Counted from the first letter of the stretch, positions 18,967-25,707 are shown. The stretch: 64,000 nt of DNA from G965267335 sp965267335 (GCA_965267335.1 OZ253953.1:2294001-2358000), one strand, 5' to 3'. Numbers and translations: made by a program. The notes: generated from the letters alone by a model not told the origin.

Positions 18967-19788
18967 ATGGAAAATATTACCAATTCAACTCAGAAAACAG
19001 ATCAGGTAAACTTTGTCAAAGGAGCCAAAGGAATTAATACTGGTGCCAGGTTCTACCTTGTGTGGACCATCATTGCAATGTCTTTCTTTGTGCTGGCTGA
19101 ATTAGCTGCATTACTTGAGGCTCCACAAATGTTGGAGATGTTCAGTTTTATAGGTACATGGGGAGGTTCCTTGGTAGTGGTCCTATTTAGTTATTTCTTA
19201 CTAATAACAGGCTATGTTGTCACCATGATGGGCGTTCAAAAACTTTCGGGTAGCATCTATGATATTCAGGTACTTAAAATGGTAAAAGGTGTTAGGATTC
19301 CCTTAATCATTGCTGGAGTAAGTGGGGGTATTCTGGCATTATTGATTCTTACACTTTACTCTGGAAATTACTTTTTTCTCATGAGTATGGTAGGCCTGTT
19401 GCAACTGCTTTTTTGGCTATTTTACCTATCGATTTTTGCTATGCTCATCGTTATGGGGCTTGTGGCACAAAACCTTGGTAAGTTTCTAAGAAATGAAGCT
19501 ATGGAGCACAAGGGGAATACTTTTAAAAAGATAAGTATTGTAATGACCGTCCTGTTCTTTGTTCTTTTCATTATGGGACAGACAATGGCTCAAAGAATGG
19601 TATTTGGAGGTGGTATGGGATACATATATACCTTGTTGGTGGTTGCAATTATTGTTGAGCTCTTCTTTGTATTTGTGATCGCAAAGTACGCCCAATTATT
19701 CAGGTTTATTTCGGAAAACCCACAACCCATTTCGGGTTCAAGTGCTACTGAATCAGAAGATTTGGGAACTAACACTCCTGTGGTATAG
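18967..19788 (+). CDS. polytopic membrane protein, paralogue B
   Basis: 273 aa, five or six predicted membrane helices and a Ser/Glu-rich tail. A tandem duplicate of the preceding gene, clearly diverged but aligned along its whole length (N-terminal FVKGAKGINTGARFY, KMVKGVRIPLIIAG, EHKGNTFKKI, YAQLFRFISENPQP). No cofactor or catalytic motif is visible. The pair could form a hetero-oligomer. Function unknown. Confidence 0.7.
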   Translation: MENITNSTQKTDQVNFVKGAKGINTGARFYLVWTIIAMSFFVLAELAALLEAPQMLEMFSFIGTWGGSLVVVLFSYFLLITGYVVTMMGVQKLSGSIYDIQVLKMVKGVRIPLIIAGVSGGILALLILTLYSGNYFFLMSMVGLLQLLFWLFYLSIFAMLIVMGLVAQNLGKFLRNEAMEHKGNTFKKISIVMTVLFFVLFIMGQTMAQRMVFGGGMGYIYTLLVVAIIVELFFVFVIAKYAQLFRFISENPQPISGSSATESEDLGTNTPVV

Positions 19789-19812
19789 TTGTAAGGAATA
19801 AATCGATAAGCC

Positions 19813-20526
19813 ATGGAACGAAAGCAATTTCTCAAACTTCTTGGTATGGGACTTGTTGCCTCCTCGGGTATCCTGACTTATTTAAAATTCTTTGCAGCAA
19901 AAGTTAAAAAGAATACTACAGCTGTTTACAAATCGGCAATCGAAAAGGTTGTGGAAATCATGGACAGTTTCAAAAAGGAGGGGACCAATCTTGTGGAAGT
20001 TACACTGGATGGTCGGGAGTACACACGTGATCCCCGTGCCAAGCATTATCCGCTAAAGAAAAAGGAGGTCGATAAGAAAAATATGAGCAGAATGTTTTTT
20101 CATGCTCATCGCCCTAACGAGTATGGCCATTTTCACACTTTTGTAGATTACAAGAAAGGCAAGTACGCCCACCTCATTATGATTTCTATGAATAGCAACG
20201 GAGAAGCCGTCAAATTAAGTACATTGAATCGTTGGGTTACAAAAGAAAGAATTGCAGATGCAGAGGAGCTAAAAAGGGGACTGGACCGGTTTAAAATGGA
20301 CCCATCGCTGTTTCCAGACAGAAGGATTATTGATTTCGTTATGTATATTTTTAAAGCTTATAAAACACAGATTTATCAGCTTTTCGATGAAAGAGATGAG
20401 GCTATCACCAACTATAAAAAAGAAAAGGGCAAAGAACCCTGGAAAGATCATTCAGTGGAGATATGGTCCTCGTTGGAAATAGATGTTCGGCAGGATGCAC
20501 AATTAACCAAGTTAGCTAGTTTGTAG
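19813..20526 (+). CDS. DUF6969-like exported protein with HAHR/GHFH motif
   Basis: 237 aa. The N-terminus (RKQFLKLLGMGLVASSGILTYL) looks like a signal or anchor segment. The core has FFHAHRPNEYGHFHTF (about 95-110), then HLIMISMNSNGEAVKLSTLNRWVTKE, a histidine-rich pattern seen in an uncharacterised family that I believe is DUF6969; the histidines could bind a metal. The C-terminal part is helical. It follows the membrane-protein pair by 24 bases on the same strand. Its last 11 bases overlap the 3' end of the convergent DM13 gene. Function unknown; the family name is from memory. Confidence 0.65.
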   Translation: MERKQFLKLLGMGLVASSGILTYLKFFAAKVKKNTTAVYKSAIEKVVEIMDSFKKEGTNLVEVTLDGREYTRDPRAKHYPLKKKEVDKKNMSRMFFHAHRPNEYGHFHTFVDYKKGKYAHLIMISMNSNGEAVKLSTLNRWVTKERIADAEELKRGLDRFKMDPSLFPDRRIIDFVMYIFKAYKTQIYQLFDERDEAITNYKKEKGKEPWKDHSVEIWSSLEIDVRQDAQLTKLASL

Positions 20527-20932
20527 GACAACCTTCCCCTGTCATTTCTCCCAAGGTCGCAGTACCAAAATGATGATTGTACTCTGTACAGTGGATAATA
20601 ACGTACGTGTATTTTTCTATGTCAATCGTACTTGTCAGTTTATACCTTTGAGCTGCGACAAGGCCATCAAGTCGGTGAACCAATAGACTTTCATCCTGTA
20701 CCTGACTTGTGTTGGACAGATAGATATTAAGATCAGGTCCTTCTTTAGACTCAAATTCTCCATCCAACTGAATGAACATTTTTCCTTTTTTTGTGACTTT
20801 GAGTTTTACACCACCTTTTACGCTGCCTCCGGTAAATTCGCCCGATCTCTGACAGTCTTGAGCGTACGAAATTGATTGAGTTAGGACCGCAAATATTAGG
20901 GCTATCAGATATTTTAAGGTATTCTTATTCAT
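20516..20932 (-). CDS. DM13 domain exported protein
   Basis: 138 aa. Signal peptide about 1-24 (ending SYAQ) followed by one DM13 domain (GEFTGGSVKGGVKL, GPDLNIYLS, VIIHCTEYNHHFGTATLG). DM13 domains occur in animal and bacterial extracytoplasmic proteins and have been suggested to take part in redox or electron transfer; a conserved cysteine in the VIIHC strand is present here. The gene is monocistronic and overlaps its plus-strand neighbour tail to tail by 11 bases. Confidence 0.8.
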   Translation of the reverse strand: MNKNTLKYLIALIFAVLTQSISYAQDCQRSGEFTGGSVKGGVKLKVTKKGKMFIQLDGEFESKEGPDLNIYLSNTSQVQDESLLVHRLDGLVAAQRYKLTSTIDIEKYTYVIIHCTEYNHHFGTATLGEMTGEGCPTN

Positions 20933-21086
20933 AACAAATAAGGTAATTGAAAGTTGGAGGAAGGTAAAATAACACTCTCAATATTGTGTTTATTAAGCCA
21001 ATATATTGTTAGGATATGGAATGAAAAATTTAAGGTGATTCTGAAAACTAACTGAACGTGAAAAGGCCACTGCGATTTGAGAAATG

Positions 21087-21117
21087 TTTGTGGCGTATTA
21101 CTACCAATTAACTTTTG
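21087..21117 (+). promoter_or_regulatory. possible promoter for the 21.2-kb gene
   Basis: TTTG (21087-21090), 18 bases, then TAACTTTTG (21109-21117), which is the TAnnTTTG box with one extra T. About 75 bases of leader would follow. No other structure was seen in this 262-base gap. Confidence 0.4.
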
Positions 21118-21194
21118 TCAGGCTTTTTCGTATAACAAGCTAACTCTCAATTGTACGATACCATAAGACATCCAGTATAAAAGGTAAGTACAAC

Positions 21195-22313
21195 ATGTAT
21201 ATCAGAAGAATTAGCTTAATGCTGAGTTTAATGACAGGACTCAGTGCAGGGACGTTATTAGCCCAACCGAAATATAATCCTCTACCAGAACCTTTTTTTG
21301 AGTATGGGCATAATCTAAATAAAATCGATATTCAGGGAAATGCAGCGGTTATTATTGTGTTTAAGGATAATAACCATTTGAATTTTGCCTTTCCCCACAA
21401 TAATCTGGATTTGGCCGAGCATTACTCCAAAGAGCTTCATAACTCATTTTCCGGAACTCCAATTAAGCCAGTTCTATACTTTAGCTACGCGGAATTTGTA
21501 GATAGTAATTCACTGGATAAGGCTTATCAATTAATGAAGGCAAATGATGTAAAAAATCTTGTCTTTTTTGATGTAGCTGAAGTGCAAAGCTATGAATTCT
21601 ACTACCTTAAGATGACTTCTTTCAATGGCGAAAGATCGTTCTATGATCATTATCAGTATTGTTATACGAAGTACAGTGATGATCTTGATCAATTAATCAA
21701 GAAAGTTCATCAGGATATAATCAGTCATAGCAGGAAGTTCAGCCCTTCAGGGAAACCAGACTCAGAAGCTAATTTTGTGGTTTTAGAAGAAGAGGTTGGT
21801 ATTTTAGCGGGTAGTTTGCCAGATTCTTGGTTAGAGTCCAGGCTGTTGTTTGCAAAGTATGAAGAGGCGGATATCCCGAGTGAGAAACCTCGAGATATTC
21901 AAAAGACATATTATAAGGTATTAAGGAAACACAACGAGGATATAGATAAGGATAACGCTGATCTGGAGTCCTTACTGAATTCAACCTCACTGGATCATAA
22001 GATTGTTAGTAGGGAAACCTGGCGCAACGAAGGTGACCTTAGTAATACTTATTTTATCGACTATTATGTAGACCGGACTCATTTTGGGCTCAATCAGGAT
22101 ACTTCTAATGCTGGGCCAAGGTATCAAAAAGCTTCTACCACACTGAACTTCGTATTAATAAACCCCAATACGAACTCCGCTCATTTGATTGAATCATTGA
22201 AAATTGGTAAGGACTTGCATAAAGTATATTCACAATTTATTATTGACCTTGACTATAAACTGAAAATCCTGACCCAAGAAAATAAGTTGGGCCAGGCTAC
22301 ACTTTCGAAATAG
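21195..22313 (+). CDS. exported protein of unknown function
   Basis: 372 aa. A signal peptide (about 1-24, ending LLAQ) precedes a soluble protein of mixed alpha/beta character and no family I recognise. Its features are an early segment INKIDIQGNAAVIIVFKDNNHLNF-like (about 43-66), aromatic-rich stretches (YEFYYLKM, YDHYQYCYTKY) and a charged middle (about 235-265, KHNEDIDKDNADLESLL). Probably periplasmic. A candidate promoter lies about 75 bases upstream. No functional partner is evident; the genes downstream are on the other strand. Confidence 0.6.
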   Translation: MYIRRISLMLSLMTGLSAGTLLAQPKYNPLPEPFFEYGHNLNKIDIQGNAAVIIVFKDNNHLNFAFPHNNLDLAEHYSKELHNSFSGTPIKPVLYFSYAEFVDSNSLDKAYQLMKANDVKNLVFFDVAEVQSYEFYYLKMTSFNGERSFYDHYQYCYTKYSDDLDQLIKKVHQDIISHSRKFSPSGKPDSEANFVVLEEEVGILAGSLPDSWLESRLLFAKYEEADIPSEKPRDIQKTYYKVLRKHNEDIDKDNADLESLLNSTSLDHKIVSRETWRNEGDLSNTYFIDYYVDRTHFGLNQDTSNAGPRYQKASTTLNFVLINPNTNSAHLIESLKIGKDLHKVYSQFIIDLDYKLKILTQENKLGQATLSK

Positions 22314-22329
22314 GGAATTGATGAGCTAA

Positions 22330-22422
22330 TTAATCAAATGAACCATCGTTCAGCATTTCTTCTAATTCTTCCATGTCAATCTCATCCGAATTTTGGAGAT
22401 GGGGTTGAATCTTTCTACTCAC
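22330..22422 (-). CDS. candidate 30-aa ORF coupled to miaA
   Basis: A GTG at 22422-22420 shares one base with the TAG stop of miaA and opens a 30-codon frame ending in TAA at 22330. It encodes an acidic peptide with a predicted helix (DEIDMEELEEML) and an ending DGSFD. The overlap would suit translational coupling. The amino-acid pattern looks protein-like, but the ORF is short and could be chance, or the remnant of a longer gene. Confidence 0.35.
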   Translation of the reverse strand: MSRKIQPHLQNSDEIDMEELEEMLNDGSFD

Positions 22423-23345
22423 TAATCAGGCGTATTTAATCTAAAAAACGTTGCTATAAGCTGTCGTGCGGAACTAAGGTTCGGTTCGATCCAGTGAATC
22501 TTTATCCCGGACCGTTCCATCTTTCTAAAGAAGGTCATTTGTCTTTTTGCAAATTGATGAATAGCAGTTTCAAGATGAGAGACAAATGAATTGTAATCTT
22601 GGTATTCTCCTTTTAGGTATTTGGAGACATATTTATATTCAAGGCCATAGTATTCTAATGTGGAGTGAGTGATACCAGAGTCCAGGAGTTGTTGTACTTC
22701 CTCAACCAGACCTTCATTTAGCCTTTGTTGTAGTCTCTCACTGATTCTTTTTCTACGTTCTTTAGTAGAAGTCTTGATCCCAAGTACATGATATGGGATG
22801 TTATCGAGTTCCACAGGATGAAAGTCATTGTGAGCTAAATAATCACAGATTTCGATCGCCCTGATCATTCTTTTTTTAGTGCTTGTGTCCGGTTTAAAGC
22901 CTTTGGGTAGCTTCAGGGACTCCATATGCCTGGTAAGGGCAGCCTGGTCTTGATTCTCTAGTTGATTGCGTAATTTTTCATTTACCGGAACAGAGGCATA
23001 AGGATGCCTACCCAAAGCTGACTCAATGTATAATCCTGTGCCTCCACATAGAATGGGAAGCTTGCCTCGCGTAATGATTTGTTCGTAAGCTTTTTTGAAG
23101 TCTTTTTGAAATTCGTAGAGATTGTATTTTTGTCCGGACTCTATTATATCTATTAGATGGTAGGGGATTTGGGTATCATTAATAATGTACTCATTCAAGT
23201 CTTTTCCCGTACCAATATCCATATTTCGGTACACTTGTCTGGAGTCAGCACTAATGATTTCCCCACCAAACTCATAAGCCAGTTGAGTTGCCAGTTTGGT
23301 TTTTCCGCAGGCTGTTGGCCCAAGAATGACAAGTAATGGATTCAT
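22422..23345 (-). CDS. miaA: tRNA dimethylallyltransferase
   Basis: 307 aa, usual length. P-loop GPTACGKT at 9-16, then EIISADSRQVYRNMDIGTGK (DSRQ-Y-x-x-M-x-IGT signature), LPILCGGTGLYIE, and the C-terminal FAKRQMTFFRKM block. It transfers a dimethylallyl group to the N6 of A37 in tRNAs reading UNN codons. The GTGK variant in place of the usual GTAK is common in this phylum. The start overlaps the previous gene by 4 bases, so the two are translationally coupled. Confidence 0.96.
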   Translation of the reverse strand: MNPLLVILGPTACGKTKLATQLAYEFGGEIISADSRQVYRNMDIGTGKDLNEYIINDTQIPYHLIDIIESGQKYNLYEFQKDFKKAYEQIITRGKLPILCGGTGLYIESALGRHPYASVPVNEKLRNQLENQDQAALTRHMESLKLPKGFKPDTSTKKRMIRAIEICDYLAHNDFHPVELDNIPYHVLGIKTSTKERRKRISERLQQRLNEGLVEEVQQLLDSGITHSTLEYYGLEYKYVSKYLKGEYQDYNSFVSHLETAIHQFAKRQMTFFRKMERSGIKIHWIEPNLSSARQLIATFFRLNTPD

Positions 23346-24037
23346 GTTAGCTGTAAAATTAGCTTCAGATTACCTTGGTTCCTGACTGTTGCCAGGTTTT
23401 GAGAATTTGTTGGTTTTGTTAAATTGTTGTACCTATATCTTTGATTTGTTTCTCTATCAATACAAAAGGTGAGGGGAGGCGTTTCACTCAGCACTTTAAA
23501 TCCCAGAGCTAAAAAACTATCACCATTTCCCCATTCTTTGTCAATATAGGTGATAATATCATCAGGCCGGTTTTCATGGATGAAATATTTAAGGAGTTTA
23601 CTTAGGCCACCCACTATGGTCGTATTGAGCAGGCTACAAAACCTGATTAATTCAAAGGATGTTTGAGAGGTTCCATTTCTATCCACTTGAAGCCCGGCAC
23701 CGAACGAAGCTACAGCAACGAGTTCATTATGATGATAAAGTCCATATTTGAATTTAGCACGAGTAGCCCCTAGTATATGATTAGTTACCAGAAATTTATT
23801 CAAATCACCCTGGTTTATTTTACGAGCTATGGTATTGCGCGCGTAGATTCTACGGGATTCACCACACAAGGACTTTATTTTAGATAAAACGATAGGCCGT
23901 TTTGTTATCCAGATATCATGGTGCAAAGTAAAGCCCGAAGATGCGGACGTAATTCGACAGTAAGTTTTGTTACTGTTAAAATCCAGTTGAACCGGATATT
24001 CCTGAACAGCTATTCTTAGTTCAGACTCGAATTCCAA
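23342..24037 (-). CDS. phage-type acetyltransferase-like protein
   Basis: 231 aa. The middle and end match a protein type I associate with phage genomes and endonuclease-like genes: NHILGATRAKFKYGLYHHNELVAVASFG, then FELIRFCSLLNTTIVGGLSKLLKYFI, ITYIDKEWGNGDSFLALGFKVLSETPPLTFCID. The SKLL-K-F...DKEWGNG...LGF order resembles a GNAT-like acyltransferase fold, but I know no function for the family. No signal peptide. It overlaps miaA by 4 bases and follows a small lipoprotein gene by 10, so the three form one operon. Possibly acquired from a mobile element. Confidence 0.55.
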   Translation of the reverse strand: MEFESELRIAVQEYPVQLDFNSNKTYCRITSASSGFTLHHDIWITKRPIVLSKIKSLCGESRRIYARNTIARKINQGDLNKFLVTNHILGATRAKFKYGLYHHNELVAVASFGAGLQVDRNGTSQTSFELIRFCSLLNTTIVGGLSKLLKYFIHENRPDDIITYIDKEWGNGDSFLALGFKVLSETPPLTFCIDRETNQRYRYNNLTKPTNSQNLATVRNQGNLKLILQLT

Positions 24038-24047
24038 AATTAATTTG

Positions 24048-24188
24048 CTATACCGACTTTTCGTCTAGGTCAATAGTCTTGATATCACTCGGGTGCCAAG
24101 GCTGGCTCCGGTGTCCTGATCGATGACAACTGCTTAATATAGAGCTAGTAACAGCAATAAAAATAAAGATGAATATTTTGTTTTTCAT
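24048..24188 (-). CDS. 46-aa lipoprotein
   Basis: Short ORF read directly from the sequence. A lysine-containing N-terminus, a run of Ile/Phe, and the lipobox LSSC with Cys21, followed by a 25-residue polar tail (HRSGHRSQPWHPSDIKTIDL). This is a complete lipoprotein signal with almost no mature protein, like many Bacteroidota mini-lipoproteins. It ends 10 bases before the next gene on the same strand, so it is probably the first gene of the operon with miaA. Function unknown. Confidence 0.65.
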   Translation of the reverse strand: MKNKIFIFIFIAVTSSILSSCHRSGHRSQPWHPSDIKTIDLDEKSV

Positions 24189-24293
24189 GGTGAGTTTTGG
24201 TTATGATGCAAAGGTACTATTAAATATTAAAACTTACGAAGCTGGTGTTACTTTGTACAGTTTTTGTCCTGTGCATTAATCTTCCTTCCTGAA

Positions 24294-24446
24294 TTAGTAA
24301 CGGATTATATACACTTTAGGTTTCTTTCTGGAAGTATACCCAGAATTTGAGTTATTGTGCTTGATAAGTCTGGCTTCAGGGTTGCTTGAATACCCGATGT
24401 AGAATGAATGATCTTTCAGACTTTGAATAATGTAAACGTAATGCAT
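24294..24446 (-). pseudogene. truncated GIY-YIG nuclease (distal copy of array)
   Basis: The distal copy keeps the first 43 codons of the GIY-YIG ORF (up to TSRKKP) and then runs into unrelated sequence, ending after seven foreign codons (KVYIIRY). The junction is at about 24317/24318, the left end of the 363-bp array. The catalytic Glu region is lost. An open frame extends upstream of this ATG through the terminator and tRNA-derived bases, but that extension is not likely to be translated. Confidence 0.8.
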
Positions 24447-24463
24447 AGCTAAAGGGTGAAAAC

Positions 24464-24495
24464 AAAAAAAGCTCCCAATTTCTTGAGAGCTTTTT
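24464..24495 (-). terminator. array copy of the tRNA-Asp terminator (distal)
   Basis: The same hairpin as at 25553-25584, displaced by three 363-base steps: an AAAAAGCTCTCAA-type arm, GAAA loop and TTGGGAGCTTTTT arm on the minus strand. It precedes the truncated GIY-YIG ORF. Confidence 0.8.
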
Positions 24496-24496
24496 G

Positions 24497-24562
24497 CGGT
24501 CTGGATCCCGATGTCTCGGGAAACTCGCAACCTTCCCGAGTACTCGGGACAGGCATTCTAAT
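24497..24562 (-). pseudogene. tRNA-Asp 3' remnant 1 (remodelled)
   Basis: Minus-strand order: TTAGAATGCCTG (D-loop and upper anticodon stem of tRNA-Asp), a TCCCGAG..CTCGGGA palindrome in place of the anticodon hairpin, AGGTTGCGAGTT (one base off the tRNA sequence), a TCCCGA..TCGGGA palindrome in place of the T-loop, then the acceptor strand CCAGACCG. The 5' acceptor strand and most of the D arm are missing, so it cannot be a tRNA. Confidence 0.8.
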
Positions 24563-24809
24563 CTTGATATGACTGAATCAGAGTCCTAATAAAGTCAGTA
24601 CTTTTTTGTTGTTTAATGAATTTCTCGCGCTTTAAAGCATCAGACTTGTTTTCAAAGGTTTCGGTATAGACCAGTCGCCATGGTTTCTTTCTGGAAGTAT
24701 ACCCAGAATTTGAGTTATTGTGCTTGATAAGTCTGGCTTCAGGGTTGCTTGAATACCCAATGTAGAATGAATGATCTTTCAGACTTTGAATAATGTAAAC
24801 GTAATGCAT
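24558..24809 (-). CDS. GIY-YIG nuclease domain protein, copy 3
   Basis: 83 aa, a single GIY-YIG domain of the small YhbQ/UvrC-N type. Motifs: YVYIIQ at 3-8 (GIY), YIGYSS at 16-21 (YIG), the active-site Arg in PEARLIKHN, and the metal-binding Glu in ALKREKFIKQ. All expected catalytic residues are present. It differs from copies 1 and 2 by one residue (FENK instead of FEKK). These enzymes cut DNA; small ones occur as stand-alone or homing-like nucleases. Its stop TAG is formed by the start of the downstream tRNA-derived sequence. There is a terminator just upstream and no clear promoter, so expression is uncertain. Confidence 0.85.
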   Translation of the reverse strand: MHYVYIIQSLKDHSFYIGYSSNPEARLIKHNNSNSGYTSRKKPWRLVYTETFENKSDALKREKFIKQQKSTDFIRTLIQSYQD

Positions 24810-24826
24810 AGCTAAAGGGTGAAAAC

Positions 24827-24858
24827 AAAAAAAGCTCCCAATTTCTTGAGAGCTTTTT
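24827..24858 (-). terminator. array copy of the tRNA-Asp terminator
   Basis: Identical position in the repeat unit to 25553-25584, two 363-base steps away: a 13-bp stem with a GAAA loop and a T-run on the minus strand. It precedes GIY-YIG copy 3. Confidence 0.8.
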
Positions 24859-24859
24859 G

Positions 24860-24925
24860 CGGTCTGGATCCCGATGTCTCGGGAAACTCGCGACCTTCCC
24901 GAGTACTCGGGACAGGCATTCTAAT
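24860..24925 (-). pseudogene. tRNA-Asp 3' remnant 2 (remodelled)
   Basis: Same structure as the other remnants: the 3' part of tRNA-Asp in which the anticodon hairpin is replaced by the 16-base palindrome TCCCGAGTACTCGGGA and the T-loop by TCCCGAGACATCGGGA. The flanking tRNA bases (TTAGAATGCCTG, AGGTCGCGAGTT, CCAGACCGC) are kept exactly. Not a functional tRNA. Confidence 0.8.
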
Positions 24926-25172
24926 CTTGATATGACTGAATCAGAGTCCTAATAAAGTCAGTGCTTTTTTGTTGTTTAATGAATTTCTCGCGCTTTAAAG
25001 CATCAGACTTTTTTTCAAAGGTTTCGGTATAGACCAGTCGCCATGGTTTCTTTCTGGAAGTATACCCAGAATTTGAGTTATTGTGCTTGATAAGTCTGGC
25101 TTCAGGGTTGCTTGAATACCCGATGTAGAATGAATGATCTTTCAGGCTTTGAATAATGTAAACGTAATGCAT
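24921..25172 (-). CDS. GIY-YIG nuclease domain protein, copy 2
   Basis: 83 aa, identical in sequence to copy 1. The intact GIY-YIG core (YVYIIQ, YIGYSS), active-site Arg and terminal REKFIKQQK Glu are present. Flanked by array copies of the tRNA terminator upstream and the tRNA-Asp 3' remnant downstream. Identity at the protein level between copies points to a recent duplication by slippage or unequal crossing-over. Confidence 0.85.
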   Translation of the reverse strand: MHYVYIIQSLKDHSFYIGYSSNPEARLIKHNNSNSGYTSRKKPWRLVYTETFEKKSDALKREKFIKQQKSTDFIRTLIQSYQD

Positions 25173-25189
25173 AGCTAAAGGGTGAAAAC

Positions 25190-25221
25190 AAAAAAAGCTC
25201 CCAATTTCTTGAGAGCTTTTT
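25190..25221 (-). terminator. array copy of the tRNA-Asp terminator
   Basis: One 363-base step from the hairpin behind the intact tRNA-Asp gene: the same stem, GAAA loop and T-run. It precedes GIY-YIG copy 2. Confidence 0.8.
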
Positions 25222-25222
25222 G

Positions 25223-25288
25223 CGGTCTGTATCCCGATGTCTCGGGAAACTGGCGACCTTCCCGAGAACTCGGGACAGGCATTCTAAT
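25223..25288 (-). pseudogene. tRNA-Asp 3' remnant 3 (remodelled)
   Basis: The remnant nearest the intact tRNA. The anticodon hairpin is replaced by TCCCGAGTTCTCGGGA and the T-loop by TCCCGAGACATCGGGA. It has two base changes not in remnant 2 (CGCCAG for CGCGAG, ATACAGACC for ATCCAGACC), showing slow decay. Confidence 0.8.
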
Positions 25289-25535
25289 CTTGATATGACT
25301 GAATCAGAGTCCTAATAAAGTCAGTGCTTTTTTGTTGTTTAATGAATTTCTCGCGCTTTAAAGCATCAGACTTTTTTTCAAAGGTTTCGGTATAGACCAG
25401 TCGCCATGGTTTCTTTCTGGAAGTATAGCCAGAATTTGAGTTATTGTGCTTGATAAGCCTGGCTTCAGGGTTGCTTGAATACCCGATGTAGAATGAATGA
25501 TCTTTCAGGCTTTGAATAATGTAAACGTAATGCAT
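25284..25535 (-). CDS. GIY-YIG nuclease domain protein, copy 1 (tRNA-proximal)
   Basis: 83 aa, a complete small GIY-YIG domain with all catalytic motifs (YVYIIQ, YIGYSS, EARLIKHN, LKREKFIKQ). It starts 51 bases after the 3' end of the intact tRNA-Asp gene and directly behind its terminator. Small GIY-YIG genes sitting next to tRNA or rRNA genes are, as I recall, common in Bacteroidota and are often labelled 'excinuclease ABC C subunit domain'. A role as a homing-type or tRNA-gene-associated selfish nuclease is inference. Confidence 0.88.
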   Translation of the reverse strand: MHYVYIIQSLKDHSFYIGYSSNPEARLIKHNNSNSGYTSRKKPWRLVYTETFEKKSDALKREKFIKQQKSTDFIRTLIQSYQD

Positions 25536-25552
25536 AGCTAAAGGGTGAAAAC

Positions 25553-25584
25553 AAAAAAAGCTCCCAATTTCTTGAGAGCTTTTT
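25553..25584 (-). terminator. tRNA-Asp terminator
   Basis: On the minus strand AAAAAGCTCTCAA, a GAAA tetraloop, then TTGGGAGCTTTTT: a 13-bp stem with one G-T pair, followed by more T. It begins right after the last base of the tRNA gene. It is copied in every unit of the array. Confidence 0.9.
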
Positions 25585-25585
25585 G

Positions 25586-25659
25586 CGGTCTGGACGAGAC
25601 TCGAACTCGCGACCTCCTGCGTGACAGGCAGGCATTCTAACCAACTGAACTACCAGACC
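25586..25659 (-). tRNA. tRNA-Asp (GTC)
   Basis: A 74-base cloverleaf: 7-bp acceptor GGTCTGG/CCAGACC with discriminator G, D arm around AGTTGGTTA, anticodon stem CCTGC/GCAGG with loop CTGTCAC giving anticodon GTC (Asp), variable AGGTC, and T arm GCGAG-TTCGAGT-CTCGT with the GTTCGA motif. CCA is not encoded. A terminator follows directly, and the 363-bp array built partly from its 3' portion lies behind it. Confidence 0.96.
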
Positions 25660-25707
25660 AATATTTTAATTCTTTACTCGCACATCTCGCGAGTTCGACT
25701 GATAGTG

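Larger units (their letters stand above)
24318..25584 (-). repeat. 363-bp tandem array of GIY-YIG gene, tRNA remnant and terminator
   Basis: Three complete and one cut-off GIY-YIG ORFs lie at an exact 363-base step (starts at 25535, 25172, 24809, 24446). Reading along the minus strand from tRNA-Asp, each unit holds the tRNA terminator hairpin, a 16-base gap, the GIY-YIG ORF, then a 66-base remodelled 3' part of tRNA-Asp. Units differ by only a few bases (for example a Lys/Asn change in the ORF), so the expansion looks recent. The right end abuts the intact tRNA gene; the left end is cut inside an ORF. Confidence 0.95.

Noticed and set aside
24447..24530. Open frame upstream of the truncated GIY-YIG ATG, giving a longer protein
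   Set aside because: It translates the tRNA-derived remnant and the terminator hairpin. The other copies start at the inner ATG, and the extension arises only because no stop happens to interrupt it.
24318..25584. CRISPR array
   Set aside because: The repeat unit is 363 bp and coding, with no short repeats and unique spacers.
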